Made by a program: the position numbers and the translations under genes
Part shown: positions 6,884-13,724 of the stretch, piece by piece
How positions within the stretch are numbered: position 1 is the stretch's first letter
Layout of the letters: each line of letters opens with the position of its first letter
Notes under the pieces: generated by a model
Database searches by the model: none
What the model saw: the letters and a program-made list of their open reading frames with translations, nothing else
What the model was told of the DNA's origin: nothing
Assembly (NCBI GenBank): GCA_017161665.1
Contig: JADFCT010000048.1
Location: 1 to 13,724, forward strand
DNA: 13,724 nucleotides
Direction: 5' to 3'
Source of the DNA: Candidatus Sumerlaeota bacterium
Lineage (GTDB): Bacteria; Sumerlaeota; Sumerlaeia; JADFCT01

Positions 6884-7555
6884 ATGCTGCCGAACACGCT
6901 TTTCGTCCACCTGCTACCGTTGCCGAATGTGACGCTGCCACCGCACACCCTGCTGGCGCTCCATATCTTTGAGCCTCGCTATCGGAAGATGGTTGAGGTG
7001 ATCCTTAAAGGCGACCGCCTCCTGGGACTTCCCGTGCTCAAGCCGGGGTGGGAACACCGATACTACGAAGCGCCGTCCATTTATCAAACGATGGGCATCG
7101 GCAAGGTCGTCGATCACGAAAAACTGGAGAACGGCAACTATAACATCTGGCTGTCAGGACTGACTCGCGCCCGCATTATTCATGAAGTGCAGCAGAAGCC
7201 CTTTCGTGTCGCCAAGGTCGAGACGCTCGCCGATGTCCAGAGATCCTGGAAATCCAACGCCATCTCACAAGCCCGCCAGACATTAACCGATCTGGCCCGG
7301 CGCCTGGCCATCCAGCATCCCGCCTGGCGTGAACAGATTCACAAGGTGTTGGAGGATCACGTGTATCCCGGCGCCCTGGCGGACGCCTTGGGAACATTGA
7401 CGGCCCGGGATATTTACACCCGGCAATCCTTCATCACCGAAACCGATCTGTTGCGCCGCCTCCAATATGCCATTATCCAAATTCGAATGCGGCTGGATGA
7501 AGAGGCCCTCAAGAGTCGGGATTCGGTCATCCCCGAAACCTTCCTGGACGAATAG
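6884..7555 (+). CDS. LON substrate-binding domain protein
   Basis: A 223-residue cytoplasmic protein. The N-terminal half matches the Lon N-terminal (LAN) domain: LPNVTLPPHTLLALHIFEPR near residues 14-33, followed by YRKMV and DRLLGLPVLKPGW, and then the GNYNIWLSGLTRARI segment. The C-terminal half is helical (RQTLTDLARRLA, LLRRLQYAIIQIRMRL). There is no AAA+ or Ser-Lys protease domain, so this is the stand-alone COG2802-type protein, about 200 residues as expected. Its function is not well defined; it is probably substrate recognition or a protein-quality role. The start at 6884 follows from the promoter just upstream and from the family N-terminus. The open frame extends back to 6716, but that part is repeat-like sequence. 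No clear Shine-Dalgarno was seen. The gene converges with the MBL gene across 16 bases. Confidence 0.88.
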   Translation: MLPNTLFVHLLPLPNVTLPPHTLLALHIFEPRYRKMVEVILKGDRLLGLPVLKPGWEHRYYEAPSIYQTMGIGKVVDHEKLENGNYNIWLSGLTRARIIHEVQQKPFRVAKVETLADVQRSWKSNAISQARQTLTDLARRLAIQHPAWREQIHKVLEDHVYPGALADALGTLTARDIYTRQSFITETDLLRRLQYAIIQIRMRLDEEALKSRDSVIPETFLDE

Positions 7556-7571
7556 CCCTTGCCCATGGCCT

Positions 7572-8195
7572 CTACAGGAACGGATTGGTTCGCGCCTCGA
7601 CGCCAATCTGGCTTTCCGGGCCATGCCCCGGGTAAATCCGTGTCGCTTCCGGCAGGATCATCAGTTTTTCGCGAATGGATTGGAAGAGCGCGGCGCGGTT
7701 ACCACCCGGAAAGTCATAGCGCCCAACGCCCCCGGCGAAAAGCGTGTCACCGGTAAAGACGTCATCCCCGATTTTCACACAGACACCGCCCGGCGTGTGA
7801 CCGGGGGTATGCAGGATCTCGAGTTCCAGACTGCCGGCCTGAAGCCGCTGCCCATCGACGATCGTCTGCTCCGCCTTCGACAGTTCAATGGGCATCCCGA
7901 AAAAGTCGGAACCTGACAATTCCGCGCTTTCCAGCATGGGCGCATCCAAGGGATGGCACACAATCGGCGCCTCCCAGAGACGACGGGCCGCCGCGTTGCC
8001 CCCAATGTGATCAAAATGACCGTGCGTATCCAATATATAGTGAATCCGGATCCGGTTTTTCTCGACATACCGCCCCATGGATTCGGTAAACTCACCCGGG
8101 TCGATTAACAAGCCATCGCCGGTCTCCGCATCATAGGCAATGTAGGCGTTGACCGCCAGCGGGGTCACCTCCTCTTTATAGACACAAAGTTTCAT
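7572..8195 (-). CDS. MBL-fold hydrolase, glyoxalase II-like
   Basis: A 207-residue metallo-beta-lactamase-fold hydrolase. It carries the metal-binding THGHFDHIGG (57-66), His133 in HTPGHTPGG, Asp150 in FTGDTLF and His191 in YPGHGPES, so all expected ligands for a two-metal centre are present. VGRYDFPGG is typical of the small glyoxalase II/thioesterase-like COG0491 group. The reaction is probably hydrolysis of a thioester or similar substrate; the exact one is unknown. It lacks the C-terminal helical domain of true glyoxalase II. The ATG at 8195 has AAGGAG about 12 bases upstream, slightly far. An in-frame ATG 12 codons upstream would add MVVALEKERKRC. The open frame continues far into the divergent channel gene but is not coding there. 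The gene is divergent from the channel with 51 bases between. Confidence 0.92.
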   Translation of the reverse strand: MKLCVYKEEVTPLAVNAYIAYDAETGDGLLIDPGEFTESMGRYVEKNRIRIHYILDTHGHFDHIGGNAAARRLWEAPIVCHPLDAPMLESAELSGSDFFGMPIELSKAEQTIVDGQRLQAGSLELEILHTPGHTPGGVCVKIGDDVFTGDTLFAGGVGRYDFPGGNRAALFQSIREKLMILPEATRIYPGHGPESQIGVEARTNPFL

Positions 8196-8246
8196 GCAGC
8201 GTTTTCTCTCCTTTTCGAGGGCGACAACCATCAGGAAAAACGTTAG

Positions 8247-9176
8247 ATGACCACCGACACGGCGGCAAGGGAATTGCGCGAGGCGATGAAACCCAGGGAA
8301 TCGACGCCAAAAGATGCGAAAACAAGGAACTCCCGAATCATGAAGCCCATCGCCCGTAACCACCCGCCCATCCCGAAGCCTGGCTGGCAAAGCTGGCTGC
8401 ACACCATCATTTTTGAAGCCGACACCCCGGCCGGGAAACTGTTCGATATTGGACTGATTATCAGCATTCTGGCCAGTGTCCTGGTCGTGCTTCTGGACAG
8501 TGTGGAGGGCATTCGCGCCGACCATGGGCCCAGCCTGGAACGGGCCGAATGGTTCTTCACCGGCCTCTTCACCCTCGAATATATTCTGCGCCTGCTTTGT
8601 GTCCATCGTCCCCAGGCCTATGCGACCAGCTTCTATGGGATGGTGGACCTCCTGGCGGTTCTGCCCACATACATCAGTTTTTTTGTGCCTCACAGCCGCT
8701 ACCTGTCCGTCATCCGTATTTTGCGGGTTCTGCGGGTGTTTCGCGTCCTGAAACTGGCCTACTACCTCGGTGAAGCCGACTATCTGGCGCGGGCGCTCAA
8801 AGCCGGACGCCGGAAGATCACCGTCTTCCTGTTTACCGTTCTGACACTGGTCGTCATCCTCGGCGCCATCATGTATGTCGTCGAAGGCGGCCAAAACGGC
8901 TTCACCAGCATCCCCGCCAGCATCTATTGGTCCATCGTCACCCTGACCACCGTGGGCTATGGGGACATTTCACCGGTCACCGGCCTGGGACAGGGACTGG
9001 CGGCAGCCATCATGATTATGGGCTACAGTATTATCGCCGTGCCCACGGGCATCATGTCCGTTGAACTGACCCGAAGCGCCCACGACGCCGTTTCCACTCA
9101 GGCGTGCCCCAACTGCAGCGCCGAAGGGCATGACATGGATGCGCGACACTGCAAGTATTGCGGGGCGGCTCTTTAG
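8247..9176 (+). CDS. Voltage-gated K+ channel with C-terminal zinc ribbon
   Basis: A 309-residue six-helix inner-membrane channel that forms tetramers in this family. S1 (66-84), S2 (100-118), S3 (130-147) and S4 (151-169) are visible. S4 has positive residues at R157, R160, R163, R166 and K169, every third position, which is the voltage-sensor pattern. S5 (191-213), a pore helix and the filter TTVGYGD (234-240) show K+ selectivity; S6 is 250-275. The family usually ends soon after S6. Here Cys287, Cys290, Cys302 and Cys305 (CPNC and CKYC, closed by GAAL) form a short zinc ribbon. The ATG at 8247 has AGGA 10 bases upstream. An ATG at 8340, also with AAGGA, would remove a charged 31-residue leader and fits the family N-terminus equally well. 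The gene is followed by a purine gene after 168 bases; that link is probably incidental. Confidence 0.93.
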   Translation: MTTDTAARELREAMKPRESTPKDAKTRNSRIMKPIARNHPPIPKPGWQSWLHTIIFEADTPAGKLFDIGLIISILASVLVVLLDSVEGIRADHGPSLERAEWFFTGLFTLEYILRLLCVHRPQAYATSFYGMVDLLAVLPTYISFFVPHSRYLSVIRILRVLRVFRVLKLAYYLGEADYLARALKAGRRKITVFLFTVLTLVVILGAIMYVVEGGQNGFTSIPASIYWSIVTLTTVGYGDISPVTGLGQGLAAAIMIMGYSIIAVPTGIMSVELTRSAHDAVSTQACPNCSAEGHDMDARHCKYCGAAL

Positions 9177-9232
9177 CCCGACTCCGCGCAAAAGGCCCAA
9201 GGCCGCCGTCGGGGAAAAAGGCTTGCCGCCTG

Positions 9233-9255
9233 AGAGTGGCCCACTCTATGATTTT
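9233..9255 (+). terminator. Weak possible terminator after the channel gene
   Basis: AGAGTG (9233-9238) and CACTCT (9242-9247) form a 6-bp stem with a GCC loop, followed by ATGATTTTT. The T-run begins only after four bases and the stem is short. The position, between the channel stop and the transformylase gene, is right, but the strength is doubtful. Confidence 0.3.
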
Positions 9256-9344
9256 TCGCCTGCGGCACAGGGGGAGGCGGGACCGTTATCTCCCGGCATC
9301 AAGCATCACCCTCTCCGCGGCACAATTCAACAAGGGACGAGTCC

Positions 9345-10550
9345 ATGAGCGATCTGCAAAGGGTCCAGCGCGTTTTTGAACACCATCGGGACATGAAGTA
9401 TGGCTGCAATCCGAATCAAAAACCCGCCGCCATCTTGATGGAGGAAGGCCGACCGCTCCCATTCGAAATCCTGAACGGCTCGCCCGGGTATATCAACTAT
9501 TGCGACGCCCTCAACGCCTGGCAACTGGTCAAGGAACTGCGCGCCGCGCTGGGATTGCCTGCCGCCACGTCCTTCAAACACGTCAGCCCCGCTGGAGCGG
9601 CGGTCGCCGTGGATCTGGACGATACGCTCAAAAAAGTCTATGAGTGCGAAAACATGGAATTGTCTCCCCTGGCCACCGCCTATATTCGGGCGCGCGGAGC
9701 GGATCCCATGTGCTCGTTTGGGGATTTTATCGCCTTGAGCGATAAAGTCGATGTCCCCACCGCTCAAGTGATCGCCAAGGCGGTTTCCGACGGCGTCATT
9801 GCCCCGGACTATGAACCGGAAGCGCTCGAAATCCTCAGCCGTAAGAAAAAAGGCGCCTATCCCGTCATCCGCATCGACGCGAATTATGCCCCGCCGGATC
9901 TGGAATACCGGGATCTCTTCGGCGTCACGCTGATGCAGAAACGGAATGACGCCGTCATCGACCGCGCCATCCTTGATCACATCGTCACCCGGAACAAGGA
10001 ACTCCCCGAACAGGCGATCATCGACCTGATCGCCACGACCATTGCCGTCAAATACACGCAGTCCAACTCCGTCGGCTACGGCCTGAACGGTCAAATCATC
10101 GGTCTGGGCGCGGGCCAGCAGAGCCGCGTCGATTGCGTCAAGATGGCGGGACGCAAAGTCGAGACCTGGTATCTGCGCCAGCACCCCAAGGTGCTCGGCC
10201 TCCGCTTCCGCCCGGAAGTCAAAGCCCAGGAGCGCATCAACGCCCGTGTGCGCTATATCGAGGGCGATATGACCGGACCGGAACGAAAGGCCTGGCTCGC
10301 GGGACTGGAATCCGATCCCGGCGACCTGACACGGGAAGAAAAGGCGGACTGGCTGGCCGGACTGGACGGCGTGAGCCTTTCGTCCGACGCCTTCTTCCCT
10401 TTCCGCGACAACATCGACCAGGCCTCCAAACGCGGCGTGCGCTATATCGTCGTCACCGGCGGCTCCACCCGCGATGAGGAAGTCATCGCCGCGGCCGACG
10501 AATATCACATGGTCATGGCTTTCTCAGGCATCCGCCTTTTCCATCATTAA
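9345..10550 (+). CDS. purH: Stand-alone AICAR transformylase (PurH C-terminal type)
   Basis: Transfers a formyl group from 10-formyl-tetrahydrofolate to AICAR, the next-to-last step of IMP synthesis, in the cytoplasm. The 401 residues align with the transformylase half of bifunctional PurH: NPNQKPA (22-28), GSPGYINYCDALNAWQLVKE (45-64), SFKHVSPAGAA with the catalytic Lys78-His79 pair, KYTQSNSVGYG (236-246), GAGQQSR, LSSDAFFPFRDN from about 345, and the ending LFHH. The wording is closer to animal PurH as I remember it than to the E. coli enzyme. The N-terminal MGS-like IMP cyclohydrolase domain is absent, so cyclisation must come from another gene. The ATG has AGGGA 7 bases upstream. A small membrane protein gene follows after 38 bases, probably in the same transcript. 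Confidence 0.93.
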   Translation: MSDLQRVQRVFEHHRDMKYGCNPNQKPAAILMEEGRPLPFEILNGSPGYINYCDALNAWQLVKELRAALGLPAATSFKHVSPAGAAVAVDLDDTLKKVYECENMELSPLATAYIRARGADPMCSFGDFIALSDKVDVPTAQVIAKAVSDGVIAPDYEPEALEILSRKKKGAYPVIRIDANYAPPDLEYRDLFGVTLMQKRNDAVIDRAILDHIVTRNKELPEQAIIDLIATTIAVKYTQSNSVGYGLNGQIIGLGAGQQSRVDCVKMAGRKVETWYLRQHPKVLGLRFRPEVKAQERINARVRYIEGDMTGPERKAWLAGLESDPGDLTREEKADWLAGLDGVSLSSDAFFPFRDNIDQASKRGVRYIVVTGGSTRDEEVIAAADEYHMVMAFSGIRLFHH

Positions 10551-10588
10551 AAGACAAAAGCCTCTGAACCTGATCCACGGAGAACAAA

Positions 10589-11311
10589 ATGAACGGTCCT
10601 GTGAAACTACTGATTGGCTGTGGCGTCCTGCTGCTTTTCGGCGTGTTGACCCTCGGCGGTGTTTTCTATTTCAAGGTGCTCAAACCGGCCACGGCCATGG
10701 TGGCGGCGTCGCATGAGGCTTATGCCCAAAGCAACCAGGCTTTCGCGTTCACCCCCCCGGCTGACTCTCAAATCCCCAGGGAACGCTTCGCCGACTTCCT
10801 GGCCGTTCGGTCCGCCACAGCCGCGCAAGCCAAGGGCATCGTTGAGGCCGTCAACCAGGCCGACAACACGTCTCAAGCGGATTTCAAACAGGTGAGGACG
10901 ATCGTATCATCCGCTTTTACGTCCATTTTCCACGAAATACCCAAAGCGCATCTGGAGAACCTGTATCAATATGAGATGTCCATGGCCGAGTATCAATGGT
11001 TTACGACCATGATGCTGCTCACCCTGCATCAGGCGGCGGATCAAAAACAGGCAAATAACGCTGATTATGCGGATGCGGACCGCATCCTGGACGCCATGAT
11101 CGACGGCTTGGAGAAGGAAGAGAACATCCAAGCGGATCCCGAGGGGCAACAGGATCTCAAGCGCCATCTGGCGAATCAAAAACTCAAGTTCCTCGACGAA
11201 AACCTGTCCACCCTTTTACACTATAAGGATGCCCTCACTTCGCCGTCATATGTCTATGGGCTGGACATGAGCGCCCTCGCCATCCCCGTGGCCCGGGAAG
11301 AGCCCCAGTAA
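10589..11311 (+). CDS. Membrane-anchored protein of unknown function
   Basis: A 240-residue protein with a single N-terminal membrane anchor (about residues 7-31, VKLLIGCGVLLLFGVLTLGG) and a soluble, mainly helical remainder rich in Ala, Gln and Asp. Cys11 lies too early for a lipoprotein signal. The helical part includes the segment AHLENLYQYEMSMAEYQWFT. A GGAG lies 6-7 bases before the ATG. The gene follows the transformylase by 38 bases and converges with lemA across 20 bases. I do not recognise the family; the topology suggests that the bulk sits in the periplasm. It is probably cotranscribed with purH, with no clear functional link. Confidence 0.75.
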   Translation: MNGPVKLLIGCGVLLLFGVLTLGGVFYFKVLKPATAMVAASHEAYAQSNQAFAFTPPADSQIPRERFADFLAVRSATAAQAKGIVEAVNQADNTSQADFKQVRTIVSSAFTSIFHEIPKAHLENLYQYEMSMAEYQWFTTMMLLTLHQAADQKQANNADYADADRILDAMIDGLEKEENIQADPEGQQDLKRHLANQKLKFLDENLSTLLHYKDALTSPSYVYGLDMSALAIPVAREEPQ

Positions 11312-11331
11312 ATCTGGGAGGTCCTACCGAA

Positions 11332-11901
11332 TCAGAACTTAACCGACGGCGTCTCGCGTTCGGCTGGTGTTTCGATTTCAAAGAATTCCGACTCTTTGAA
11401 ATTAAACATCCCGGCGATAATGTTGTTCGGGAAGACCTGAATCTTCGTGTTAAAGTCCATCACCTGATCATTGTAGAACTGCCGCGCAAAGCCGATCTTG
11501 TTTTCCGTGGAGGTGAGTTCCTCCTGAAGCGCCAGGAAATTCTGGTTGGCCTTGAGGTCGGGATATTGCTCGACCACGACCATCAGACGCGATAAGGCGC
11601 CCGAAAGCCCCTGTTCCGCCGCCATCTGCTGCTCGGGCCCCTTGCCTTGAGCCCCGACGGCCTGATTGCGCCATTTGGTGACGGTCTCCAGCGTTTCCCG
11701 TTCATGGGTCGCATAGCCTTTGACGGTCTCGACCAGATTGGGTATCAGGTCATGGCGACGCTTCAGTTGCACATCAATTTGAGACCAGGCGTTCAGGACC
11801 TGGTTGCGTATCGCCACGAGTCGATTGTAAATGCCAACCACGAGAAGCCCGCCGACGACGATCGCGACCAGGAGCCCTCCCATAAGATATTCCAATTCCA
11901 T
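11332..11901 (-). CDS. lemA: LemA family protein
   Basis: A 189-residue protein with an N-terminal membrane segment (about 6-24, LMGGLLVAIVVGGLLVVGI) and the signature LemA helices: NQVLNAWSQIDVQLKRRHDL then IPNLVETVKGYATHE (33-67), EQYPDLKANQNFLALQEEL, ENKIGFARQFYND and the closing FNFKESEFFEIE. LemA proteins are membrane-anchored coiled-helix proteins whose cellular role is unsettled. The start at 11901 has AGGAGG 10 bases upstream; the open frame upstream of it is not coding. It is the second gene after the zinc-ribbon gene, 16 bases away, in a two-gene operon. Length and motifs are normal for the family. Confidence 0.94.
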   Translation of the reverse strand: MELEYLMGGLLVAIVVGGLLVVGIYNRLVAIRNQVLNAWSQIDVQLKRRHDLIPNLVETVKGYATHERETLETVTKWRNQAVGAQGKGPEQQMAAEQGLSGALSRLMVVVEQYPDLKANQNFLALQEELTSTENKIGFARQFYNDQVMDFNTKIQVFPNNIIAGMFNFKESEFFEIETPAERETPSVKF

Positions 11902-11917
11902 GCCTTCACATCCTCCT

Positions 11918-12352
11918 TTAATCAGTTTGCGGTGGTTTTTCGTACGGAATATCCGTCTCGGATTTAAAGACCTCGGCAAAAAAACGCGCCACGGCTTCCG
12001 GTTCGGCTCCGGCCTGCTGGCCGAAACACTCAACAACCGATTTGATTTCGCCGTGATCGAACCAGAGCCCATGATGGCGCGGACACCGGTCGAGTTCGAC
12101 CGAAGCGCCGCCCCCCGCGACCGGGATAACCCCCAGACGAGCCCGACAGCGGGGACACCGTCCCGTGCCGGGCCGCAACTCAGCAGTCTGATACAGCGCG
12201 TCCGTCAGGGTCCCGGAAGCGACACCCGCCAATTCACAAATCATGGCCAATTCGCCGCGATCCAACCAGACGCCCTTGCATTCCGGACAGTAGTCGATTT
12301 CAATACCTTCAAATTCCAGCGCGATCAGTGGCGCGTCGCAATGGGGACACAT
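11918..12352 (-). CDS. Double zinc-ribbon (zf-TFIIB) protein
   Basis: A 144-residue protein with two zf-TFIIB-type ribbons. The first begins at the start: Cys2/Cys5 (MCPHC) and Cys22/Cys25 (YCPECKGVWLDRGEL). The second has Cys66/Cys69 (RCPRCRAR) and Cys90 with His93 replacing the last Cys (RCPRHHGLWFDHGEI), so zinc may still bind through Cys3-His. A helical tail follows (VARFFAEVF). The ATG at 12352 is preceded by GAGG at 9 bases and places the first ribbon at the N-terminus, as usual for the family; the longer open frame is not coding. It leads the operon with lemA and may be a metal-binding adaptor for a membrane process. The specific role is unknown. Confidence 0.87.
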   Translation of the reverse strand: MCPHCDAPLIALEFEGIEIDYCPECKGVWLDRGELAMICELAGVASGTLTDALYQTAELRPGTGRCPRCRARLGVIPVAGGGASVELDRCPRHHGLWFDHGEIKSVVECFGQQAGAEPEAVARFFAEVFKSETDIPYEKPPQTD

Positions 12353-12447
12353 GGCCCGGCCCCTCGAAAGAGTTTCGGCGGCGGCCACCCCAACACCGCG
12401 CGCCCATACATAAGGGTCCTGCCAATCCCGAAAGATGTCAAGCCGAT

Positions 12448-13623
12448 ATGAACACTGCGCACCTTTATGTACACAGCCCCTTTTGTCGAAGGAAATGCCC
12501 GTATTGTGACTTCTACTCCGTTCGGCAGGCCGACACAGTGGACAACGACGCGCGACGCTATTATGCCGCCGTTTGTCGGGAATGGGACGTACGCCGACGA
12601 ACCGGCGATATGCCCCCCCCCCACCCTGCCTGGCGAACGGTCTTCTTTGGCGGCGGGACACCATCCCTGGTCCCGCCCGAACGATTGGAGGCTGTGGCCC
12701 AAGCCGTGGGAATGACTGAACGGGCCGGGGCGGCGCGCGACGCCTTTGAGGGAACCATCGAAATAAATCCCGAAAGCCTGACGCCTGAAAAAATGAGCGC
12801 CTATCGACAAATGGGATTCAATCGCTTCAGCGTCGGGATTCAGTCCTTCCATGACGCAGACCTGGCCTTTTTGGAGCGCGTTCATGACGCCGAACAGGGA
12901 CGCAAGGTTGTCGAAATGTTGACGCGTCAGCGGGAAACGGAGGCAATCAGCGTCTCGATGGACCTGATTTACGCCATCCCTGGACAAACGCCGGAGCGAT
13001 GGCGACAGACGCTGACCCAGGCGATCGATCTCGGCGTTGATCACATATCCGCCTATGGGCTGAGTTATTACGAGGGGGTGGAACTGACCGCCCGCCGCGA
13101 CGCCGGCGATATTCGCCCTGTGTCCGACGAAGAGGATGCGGCGCTGTTCGAGATGGCCCATCAACTGCTGATTGAAGCCGGATACGAGCATTATGAAATA
13201 TCCAACTATGCGCGCCCGGGTCGGCGCTGCGCGCATAATGCCGCCGTCTGGCGCCGGGAAGCCTATCTGGGCCTGGGGGCCTCAGCGCACTCCTGCATCG
13301 CGGGCCGCCGATGGCACAATCCACCCGACTGGATCGTATACTCCAAGGGGTTCGAAACCGGCCAGGACACGAGGATCTTCGACCCGGAAGCGGAGGCTCC
13401 CGAATCCATCCGGGCCGAACGACTGCTGCTGGGGTTACGGACTCGCGAGGGAGTGGACCTGGGGCAATGGCCGGATCCCGAACGCGCCCAATGGCTCCAA
13501 CGCCACGGCGAATGGATCGAAGAACTCATCCGCGACGGACTCGCACAATATAAGGAAGATCGACTCGCCCTCACCTGGCAAGGCTGGCTCCTCTATGACA
13601 CCATCCTGGAGCGGCTGATCTGA
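12448..13623 (+). CDS. hemW: Heme chaperone HemW (radical SAM, HemN-like)
   Basis: A 391-residue radical-SAM protein. HSPFCRRKCPYCDF (9-22) carries the Fe-S cluster cysteines 13, 17 and 20. The next position is Phe, as in HemW, where true coproporphyrinogen dehydrogenase HemN has Cys. GGGTPS (68-73), EINPES, RFSVGIQSF, DLIYAIPGQT and YEISNYARPG follow in family order. The C-terminal HemN-like domain ends LTWQGWLLYDTILERL. HemW binds heme and is thought to hand it to membrane cytochromes rather than to oxidise coproporphyrinogen. The usual HNxxYW heme-ligand motif reads HNAAVW here (263-268). The start at 12448 leads directly into the family N-terminus; the Shine-Dalgarno is weak. The gene is divergent from the zinc-ribbon operon across 95 bases. 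Confidence 0.94.
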   Translation: MNTAHLYVHSPFCRRKCPYCDFYSVRQADTVDNDARRYYAAVCREWDVRRRTGDMPPPHPAWRTVFFGGGTPSLVPPERLEAVAQAVGMTERAGAARDAFEGTIEINPESLTPEKMSAYRQMGFNRFSVGIQSFHDADLAFLERVHDAEQGRKVVEMLTRQRETEAISVSMDLIYAIPGQTPERWRQTLTQAIDLGVDHISAYGLSYYEGVELTARRDAGDIRPVSDEEDAALFEMAHQLLIEAGYEHYEISNYARPGRRCAHNAAVWRREAYLGLGASAHSCIAGRRWHNPPDWIVYSKGFETGQDTRIFDPEAEAPESIRAERLLLGLRTREGVDLGQWPDPERAQWLQRHGEWIEELIRDGLAQYKEDRLALTWQGWLLYDTILERLI

Positions 13624-13724
13624 ATCCATGGCTCAAGCGATCTGGACACCGAAACAGAAACTTGGGAAAGGACGGCGCATTTCTTCTGCAAGCCATATTG
13701 GATGGGTGTTCTGTACCCTGACGG

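Noticed and set aside
9177..9344. Possible ZTP (pfl) riboswitch before the purine gene, from CGGGGA and CCGCCTG (9226-9232)
   Set aside because: The conserved 5' GGGUCGUG-like part and the GCGAA segment are missing, and CCGCCUGGGC is only partly matched. A covariance search with the ZTP riboswitch model would decide.
9327..10508. 393-codon minus-strand ORF
   Set aside because: It is antisense to the transformylase, which has full family motifs; a mirror of codon bias.
13628..13724. ATG-led open frame running off the right edge (begins MAQAIWTPKQ)
   Set aside because: Only 32 codons are visible, there is no well-placed Shine-Dalgarno and no recognisable sequence; it could be a gene start but cannot be supported.

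Overview
The window comes from a GC-rich Gram-negative bacterium. A TonB-dependent outer-membrane receptor, a lipoprotein signal and Sec signal peptides show the double membrane. The large secreted protein joins a parallel beta-helix, a Thr-Pro linker, thrombospondin-type-3 Asp repeats and a dockerin-like tail. That combination, together with repeat-rich intergenic DNA, reminds me of environmental lineages such as Hydrogenedentota, Sumerlaeota or Planctomycetes. This placement is an impression from style, not a search result.

Left third (1-5875, all minus strand): a three-gene surface module. In transcription order it encodes a secreted beta-helix/TSP3/dockerin-like protein (3650-5875), a 403-residue helical-repeat lipoprotein (2095-3306) and a TonB-dependent receptor cut by the window edge (1-2101). 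The receptor start overlaps the lipoprotein stop by 7 bases, so those two are translationally coupled. A 343-base spacer with three back-to-back hairpins separates the first gene from the other two. The likely theme is capture of a substrate at the cell surface and its import through the outer membrane; the substrate cannot be read from the sequence.

Middle (5876-6883): about 1 kb without a large gene. It holds a well-supported small ORF of 51 codons (6070-6225), a large imperfect inverted repeat built of nested hairpins (about 6271-6517), a short tandem duplication, another hairpin, and a good sigma70-like promoter that fixes the start of the next gene.

Right half (6884-13623): housekeeping and membrane genes in changing orientations. 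They are a stand-alone LON substrate-binding domain protein (+), an MBL-fold glyoxalase II-like hydrolase (-), a six-helix voltage-gated K+ channel with a C-terminal zinc ribbon (+), a stand-alone eukaryote-like AICAR transformylase (+) followed by a membrane-anchored unknown protein (+), a zinc-ribbon protein plus LemA operon (-), and the radical-SAM heme chaperone HemW (+). Two convergent gene pairs are separated by only 16 and 20 bases. No tRNA, rRNA, CRISPR array, transposase or phage gene was seen. The strongest candidates for new biology are the surface module, the nested-hairpin inverted repeat with its neighbouring small ORF, and the channel-zinc-ribbon fusion.
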